Positions 40,595 through 44,749 of a DNA stretch of 44,749 nt are shown one piece after another. Source of the stretch: Candidatus Bipolaricaulota bacterium (GTDB taxonomy: Bacteria; Bipolaricaulota; Bipolaricaulia; UBA7950; UBA9294). Made by a program: the position numbers and the translations under genes. Each line of letters opens with the position of its first letter. Positions within the stretch are counted from its first letter, which is position 1. Location: contig JAUWPW010000007.1 in the NCBI GenBank assembly GCA_030611415.1, forward strand, positions 1-44,749, written 5' to 3'. Below the pieces are notes generated by a model. The model was not told where the DNA came from, made no database searches, and was given only the letters and a program-made list of their open reading frames with translations.

Positions 40595-41187
40595 GCTACG
40601 ACATCTATCTTGTTGGCGTTGGTGGTCAGGGTATTCTGACGCTTGCTGACCTGATTATGCGAGCAGCTGTCCACAAGGGGCATCCAGTCAGTTTCTTCCC
40701 CACGAAAGGAATGGCACAGCGTGGAGGGTTCGTAAAGGCCGAGTTGCGATTAGGGCGTGCGGGAGTAGGACCACACATCCGAGAGAGTGGGGCTCATCTT
40801 GTGCTTGCCATGGAGCGCTCTGAAGCGCTGAAGGGAGTACGGTACGCGCGGCCTGAAGGCGACTTCCTATTATATGGTCACGTGTGGGAGCCAACTGCCG
40901 TGATGCTTGGAGAAGCGCCCTACCCACCGCTCGAATCGGTGCTGGAGGCCATCCGAGTCAGTAACGCTCGACTGGTCTATCTCGATCCAAAAGAGCTTGC
41001 CAAAATCGACGGGGCATACGTAGCTGCAAACGTCTTCGTCCTTGGAGCGGCATTTGGAAACACAAGATTGGGTGAAGTGCTCAGTGCCCACGAGATGATA
41101 GAGGTTGTTCAAGCACGGTGGCCGCACAGAGCAAAGCACAATGCGGCTGCATTTGATGCTGGCCTGCGTGTCAGAGGGACATCTTGA
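40591..41187 (+). CDS. iorB: Indolepyruvate:ferredoxin oxidoreductase, beta subunit
   Basis: This 198-residue gamma/beta-type 2-oxoacid oxidoreductase subunit has the nucleotide/CoA-contacting loop VGVGGQGILTLADLI near its N-terminus and FPTKGMAQRGGFVKAELRLG. AAGGAGG (40577-40583) precedes the ATG at 40591, which overlaps the iorA stop; a longer frame from 40525 lies within iorA and is rejected. It forms the heterodimeric enzyme with IorA. Its stop overlaps the TTG start of the next gene. Confidence 0.95.
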   Translation: MSYDIYLVGVGGQGILTLADLIMRAAVHKGHPVSFFPTKGMAQRGGFVKAELRLGRAGVGPHIRESGAHLVLAMERSEALKGVRYARPEGDFLLYGHVWEPTAVMLGEAPYPPLESVLEAIRVSNARLVYLDPKELAKIDGAYVAANVFVLGAAFGNTRLGEVLSAHEMIEVVQARWPHRAKHNAAAFDAGLRVRGTS

Positions 41188-43223
41188 GCCTGGGAAAGCT
41201 CTTCTATCCTCGTGGAGTTGCTGTAATCGGTTCCACCTCCAAAGGAAAACTCGGCTATGAACTGATCCGTAAGATTGTTAACGGGGGCTACGACGATGTT
41301 TACGCGGTTAACCCTAAGAGTCAAGGCGCGCATGGAGTCCCCGGGTACGACGCAGTCTCTCACATTGATCGGTCCATTGATCTTGCTGTAATCGCCTCGC
41401 CTGCTCCGACAGTGGCAGACGTTCTTCGGGATTGTGGAAAAGCTGATGTGAAGGTCGCTGTGATCATTACCGCAGGCTTTTCGGAGGTAGGGAACACCAA
41501 AGAAGAAGCACAGATTGCAGCTGTTGCAAAGCGGTATGGAATCCGCTTGTGCGGACCAAACTGTGCCGGAATCATCAACACAAGATATCGCCTGTACCCA
41601 ACACTGGAAACCCATCCCCCACAGGGCGATGTAGCGTTTGTGACCCAAAGTGGGGCGCTTGGAGGTGCTGTCCTTTCGTGGGCTGAAGAGCAAGGGCTAG
41701 GGTTTTCGAAGTTCGTAAGCTATGGGAATGGTGTTGATCTCAACGAGATCGATTTCCTTGACTATCTTGTCGATGATTCCGATACAAAGGTTGTTGCCCT
41801 ATATATTGAAAGCGTCTCTGACGGCCGCGCGTTCATAACGGCCGCGCAACGTCTTACTCGAGAAAAGCCACTTGTAGTGATCAAAGCGGGACGTAGTGTG
41901 TCCGGCCAGCGGGCAACCTTGTCTCATACAGGATCAATAGCTGGATCGGACGCTGTGTACGATGCTGCCTTCCGCCAGTGTGGCGCGATTCGTGTGGACA
42001 CAATAGAGGAGATGTTCGACCTGTGTCGAGGGTTCGTTACGCTTCCGCCTGTAAAGGGACAACGTCTTATCATCGTTACCAATTCTGGTGGCCCTGGGGT
42101 CCTCGCAGCGGACCGGGCTGAAGCAGTAGGCCTACACCTGGATAAACCGACTCCAAAACTACAAGCAAAGCTCTCCACATTTCTTCCCCCAGTCTGTTCA
42201 CTGGGGAATCCGATCGATCTCACTGTTGAGGGAACCGAAAGTGACTATCGGAAAACACTGCGTGAAGCATTGGGAGAATATGACGCCGCGCTAGCCATCA
42301 ACGTCTGCACGCCTTATCTAGATGCTCTTCCTCTTGCGCGGGGAATCTGCGGCGCTGCTGCAGCGGTTACAAAGCCCGTTGCTGCAAACTTTATGGCCGG
42401 CAGAACGGTCGCTCTCAGTCTGCCTTATCTGAAAGAGCATGGCGTCCCCAACTTCGTTACTGGGGAACGGGCGGTGATGGTACTTTCACAGATGGCAACC
42501 TATGAGGAGTATAAGAGGAAGAATCATCTACTGCCAAAGATTCCAGTAATGATAGGGTCTCTTCCCGGTGATAGTGACGGTCCTTTGCTCGAGCCGGAAG
42601 GAATGAGGTGGTTGGCTGAAAACGGGATCCCGGTTCCGGAATATCGGCTTGCCATATCTGTGGATGATGCCGTGAGTGGAAGCCGCTCGATTGGCTATCC
42701 GGTGGTGATAAAGGTCGTGTCCCACGATATCACACACAAATCGGAGGTTGGCGGTGTCATCACTGACATTCGTACGGATGACGAAGTAGTCGTTGCATTT
42801 CACTCGATCGAACAGCGAATAGGTGAGCGCGACTTCCAAGGGGTAGTGATCTACCCAATGATCACCGATGCCCTGGAGATCCTGATCGGGTTCTCACGGG
42901 ATGCGCAGTTCGGCCCGGTGATTGCCTTTGGGATGGGGGGAATCTATACGGAGGTCCTTCAGGATATCTCACTCCGCATTGCCCCACTTGACTATGATGA
43001 GGCCAATGCGATGATCCGAGAGATTAAGGCCTTCCCTATCCTCGAAGGCACACGAGGACAGCCAACACGAGACCTAAATGCCGTGGCGAAGATCTTGGTC
43101 GACTTCTCGTGCCTTCCCTTCCTCTACCCTGAGATTGTAGAGGCCGACCTGAACCCTGTATTCGTGTTGTCAACTGGAGTCCTGGTTGGAGACGTGCGAG
43201 TGATACAAGAGAGGAGGAACTGA
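41184..43223 (+). CDS. ADP-forming acyl-CoA synthetase (acetyl-/aryl-acetyl-CoA synthetase, fused alpha-beta)
   Basis: This 679-residue enzyme converts acyl-CoA, ADP and phosphate to acid, CoA and ATP. Domain order is CoA-binding Rossmann (1-130, GVAVIGSTSKGKLG), succinyl-CoA-ligase-like domain (150-440, VTQSGALGGAVLSWA, and the phospho-His motif SHTGSIAG with His248) and ATP-grasp (460-679, GYPVVIKVVSHDITHKSEVGG, VEADLNPVFV). It starts at a TTG overlapping the iorB stop, with AGAGGG upstream. Coupling to iorAB strongly suggests that it recovers ATP from the aryl-acetyl-CoA that IorAB makes. Confidence 0.94.
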   Translation: MSLGKLFYPRGVAVIGSTSKGKLGYELIRKIVNGGYDDVYAVNPKSQGAHGVPGYDAVSHIDRSIDLAVIASPAPTVADVLRDCGKADVKVAVIITAGFSEVGNTKEEAQIAAVAKRYGIRLCGPNCAGIINTRYRLYPTLETHPPQGDVAFVTQSGALGGAVLSWAEEQGLGFSKFVSYGNGVDLNEIDFLDYLVDDSDTKVVALYIESVSDGRAFITAAQRLTREKPLVVIKAGRSVSGQRATLSHTGSIAGSDAVYDAAFRQCGAIRVDTIEEMFDLCRGFVTLPPVKGQRLIIVTNSGGPGVLAADRAEAVGLHLDKPTPKLQAKLSTFLPPVCSLGNPIDLTVEGTESDYRKTLREALGEYDAALAINVCTPYLDALPLARGICGAAAAVTKPVAANFMAGRTVALSLPYLKEHGVPNFVTGERAVMVLSQMATYEEYKRKNHLLPKIPVMIGSLPGDSDGPLLEPEGMRWLAENGIPVPEYRLAISVDDAVSGSRSIGYPVVIKVVSHDITHKSEVGGVITDIRTDDEVVVAFHSIEQRIGERDFQGVVIYPMITDALEILIGFSRDAQFGPVIAFGMGGIYTEVLQDISLRIAPLDYDEANAMIREIKAFPILEGTRGQPTRDLNAVAKILVDFSCLPFLYPEIVEADLNPVFVLSTGVLVGDVRVIQERRN

Positions 43224-43226
43224 TAG

Positions 43227-44510
43227 ATGACGCATATTAGACAACAGCGTGGGTTGAACGCCATCAAGGCATATGTGCCCGGTAAGCCCATTGATGAGGT
43301 GCAACGGGAATACGGCCTCAAGGATGTAATTAAGCTAGCGTCCAACGAGAACCCACTTGGTGCCTCGCCTAAGGCATTGGCCGCGATGAAGGAGAGCCTT
43401 TCACGCGTAAACTCTTATCCAGATGGGCAGAGCCACAATCTGCTAGAAGCCCTTGCAGAGCACCTTAGAATTAGAACTGAACAGCTAACCGTGGGCAATG
43501 GAGCCGATGGGCTCATCATGCAGACTTGCCTGGCGTACTTGGATGAAGAGAGTGAGGTAATCGTCAGTCAATCTTCATTTCCGGTCTATGATATCTATAC
43601 CCACGTCATGAGAGCGGCACTGATCAAGATACCGCTGAGAAACCTTAGTCTGGACCTCGAGGCCATGCTCCGAGCAATTAGCGATAAGACAAAGCTTATC
43701 TTTGTCTGCAACCCAAACAATCCTACCGGAACGATTGTCACCGCATCCGAAGTAGAGGCTTTCATGAACAGGGTGCCAAAGCACGTGCTTGTCATCTACG
43801 ATGAAGCCTACTACGAGTTGGTCGATTCTCCTGACTATCCGGATAGCCTGCGCTATATTCGAGATGGCTACACCAACACAATGATCATGCGTACATTCTC
43901 CAAGATTTATGGTCTGGCCGGTATCCGCTTGGGGTATGCCATTGCAGAGCCTGAAATTCTGGCGCCTCTCAATAAGGTGAAGGAACCCTTTTCGGTCAAC
44001 CTACTCGCCCAAGCTGCAGGTGTTGCGGCTCTAAAAGACAAAGCATTTCTCGAGAAAACAGTGGCAACAAATCACGCGGGACGCATCTACCTGTATGGCG
44101 AATTCGAACGGTTGAGGTTGCCATATATCAAGAGCCACACTAACTTTGTTCTCATCAAGATAGGGCCCCAAGCCGCAGCGGTCCAGGAAATGTTGCTGAA
44201 GAAAGGTGTTATTGTACGACCCTGTACCGGCTATGATCTTCCTTTGTTTCTTCGCATTACAGTTGGCAGTAAAACTCAGAACGTCCGGTTCATCGAGGCC
44301 CTTGAGTCCACCCTCCAAGATCTAGAGCGAAGTTCCTGCCCTCATAATGGCAGCCCCGGTGTTGGGATAGGAACTTACACAAGAATCGTGATACAGGCTT
44401 TGGATAATCAGTGCCGCCCTATTGAAGTAGTTTGTTTGCCAATTTTACTGCCGAGGCGGCATCGGGGGCGTAACCATCGGCGCCGATTTCATCAGCATAG
44501 CTTTGCGTAA
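43227..44510 (+). CDS. Histidinol-phosphate aminotransferase-like (HisC-type) PLP enzyme, extended C-terminus
   Basis: This class I/II aminotransferase has the PLP lysine at Lys226 in TFSKIYGLAGIRLGY, with NPNNPTGT (162-169), YDEAY (191-195) and ASNENPLGASP. The family homology ends near residue 368 (IEALESTLQDLE), yet the frame runs 60 residues further as a Pro/Arg/His-rich tail that is antisense to the corrinoid gene on the other strand. The tail looks non-native and may reflect a lost stop codon or indel. GAGGAGG precedes the ATG. Next to iorAB and acyl-CoA synthetase, it likely transaminates aromatic amino acids rather than serving histidine synthesis, since no other his genes are here. 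Confidence 0.88.
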   Translation: MTHIRQQRGLNAIKAYVPGKPIDEVQREYGLKDVIKLASNENPLGASPKALAAMKESLSRVNSYPDGQSHNLLEALAEHLRIRTEQLTVGNGADGLIMQTCLAYLDEESEVIVSQSSFPVYDIYTHVMRAALIKIPLRNLSLDLEAMLRAISDKTKLIFVCNPNNPTGTIVTASEVEAFMNRVPKHVLVIYDEAYYELVDSPDYPDSLRYIRDGYTNTMIMRTFSKIYGLAGIRLGYAIAEPEILAPLNKVKEPFSVNLLAQAAGVAALKDKAFLEKTVATNHAGRIYLYGEFERLRLPYIKSHTNFVLIKIGPQAAAVQEMLLKKGVIVRPCTGYDLPLFLRITVGSKTQNVRFIEALESTLQDLERSSCPHNGSPGVGIGTYTRIVIQALDNQCRPIEVVCLPILLPRRHRGRNHRRRFHQHSFA

Positions 44511-44749
44511 CCGGCGCACCCCCGATCATCACTTTAACCTGGGCTCGCAGCCCGGCTTCCTTAAGTGCGTCGATCACCTCAGGCATGTGGAGCATCGTCG
44601 TTGTCAGCAGGGCCGACATACCGACAATATCAGGCTTGTTTTCCTTCACCGACTGGACAAAGGTGTCGGCAGGTGTTTCCGCGCCAAGGTTTATCACCTC
44701 GAATCCAGCGCCCTCAAGCATCATGGAAACCAAGTTCTGCCCGATGTCA
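44419..44749 (-). CDS. Second corrinoid protein, 3' part, runs off the window
   Basis: The frame stays open to the right edge, where the codons read DIGQNLVSMMLEGAG. This is the end of the cobalt-ligand motif (HDIG), so the His itself lies just outside. The rest is a B12-binding domain: INLGAETPADTF, DIVGMSALLTTTM, MIGGAPVTQSYADEIGADGYAPDA. It differs in sequence from the corrinoid protein at 23.9 kb. It is convergent with, and overlaps by 92 bases, the 3' tail of the HisC-like frame. A second methyltransferase system probably follows beyond the window. Confidence 0.93.
   Translation of the reverse strand, partial: DIGQNLVSMMLEGAGFEVINLGAETPADTFVQSVKENKPDIVGMSALLTTTMLHMPEVIDALKEAGLRAQVKVMIGGAPVTQSYADEIGADGYAPDAASAVKLANKLLQ

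Noticed and set aside
1-44749. CRISPR arrays, insertion sequences, phage genes or integration sites.
   Set aside because: No repeated spacer pattern, transposase, integrase or flanking direct repeats were seen.

Overview
The window looks like a chromosomal contig from an uncultured anaerobic bacterium. Housekeeping genes (ftsZ, tRNA-Leu, radC, groES-groEL, efp, nusB) sit beside a large one-carbon and anaerobic catabolism region. The substrate-binding protein has a cleavable signal peptide with no lipobox Cys, which hints at a periplasm. The efp-asp23-asp23-amaP-DUF2273-nusB order and a CIRCE-like site also occur in Firmicutes and other anaerobic lineages. Tetrahydrofolate/corrinoid methyl transfer, ferredoxin-linked 2-oxoacid oxidation and ADP-forming acyl-CoA synthetase all fit a strict anaerobe. 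I cannot fix the phylum; Bipolaricaulota/Acetothermia or a deep Firmicutes-like lineage are guesses only.

Layout. 1-9.4 kb holds the 3' part of ftsZ, a minus-strand tRNA-Leu(CAA), a FAH-family enzyme coupled to an M32 carboxypeptidase, RadC, an S9 peptidase overlapping a CPA2-type antiporter, a secreted lamin-tail protein and a patatin-like lipase. 9.4-14.7 kb holds groES-groEL (promoter, degenerate CIRCE and terminator visible), an RlpA-like protein that may be leaderless, and the efp/Asp23/nusB operon. 14.7-18.7 kb holds a minus-strand set rpiR, MetH-reactivation-like protein and fchA, divergent from a glutamine synthetase across a region rich in inverted repeats.

The most interesting part is a minus-strand gene cluster from 30.9 down to 18.8 kb. 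In transcription order it contains an oligopeptide/nickel-type binding protein, two Dpp-type permeases, a cytoplasmic molybdopterin oxidoreductase, its 4Fe-4S partner, a corrinoid protein, an MtmB (monomethylamine methyltransferase) homologue, an MttB homologue, a DapF/proline-racemase-like protein and a methyl-THF:corrinoid methyltransferase. The MtmB homologue is a complete frame with no internal amber codon. By alignment from memory, the pyrrolysine position is Val201 and the two acidic residues near it (Glu229, Glu259) are both Leu. My reading is a pyrrolysine-independent demethylation system: uptake, redox processing and/or epimerisation, methyl transfer to the corrinoid protein, then to tetrahydrofolate. 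FchA and the MetH-reactivation-like protein could serve the same one-carbon flow. The substrate is unknown.

From 31 to 44.5 kb on the plus strand are two tandem xanthine-dehydrogenase-family complexes, one with a fused FAD/[2Fe-2S] subunit and a disrupted 5' end on its molybdenum subunit. They are followed by indolepyruvate:ferredoxin oxidoreductase (IorAB), an ADP-forming acyl-CoA synthetase and a HisC-type aminotransferase. Together these suggest fermentation of aromatic or heterocyclic amino acids with ATP formation. A second corrinoid protein gene runs off the right edge, so another methyltransferase system probably lies beyond it.
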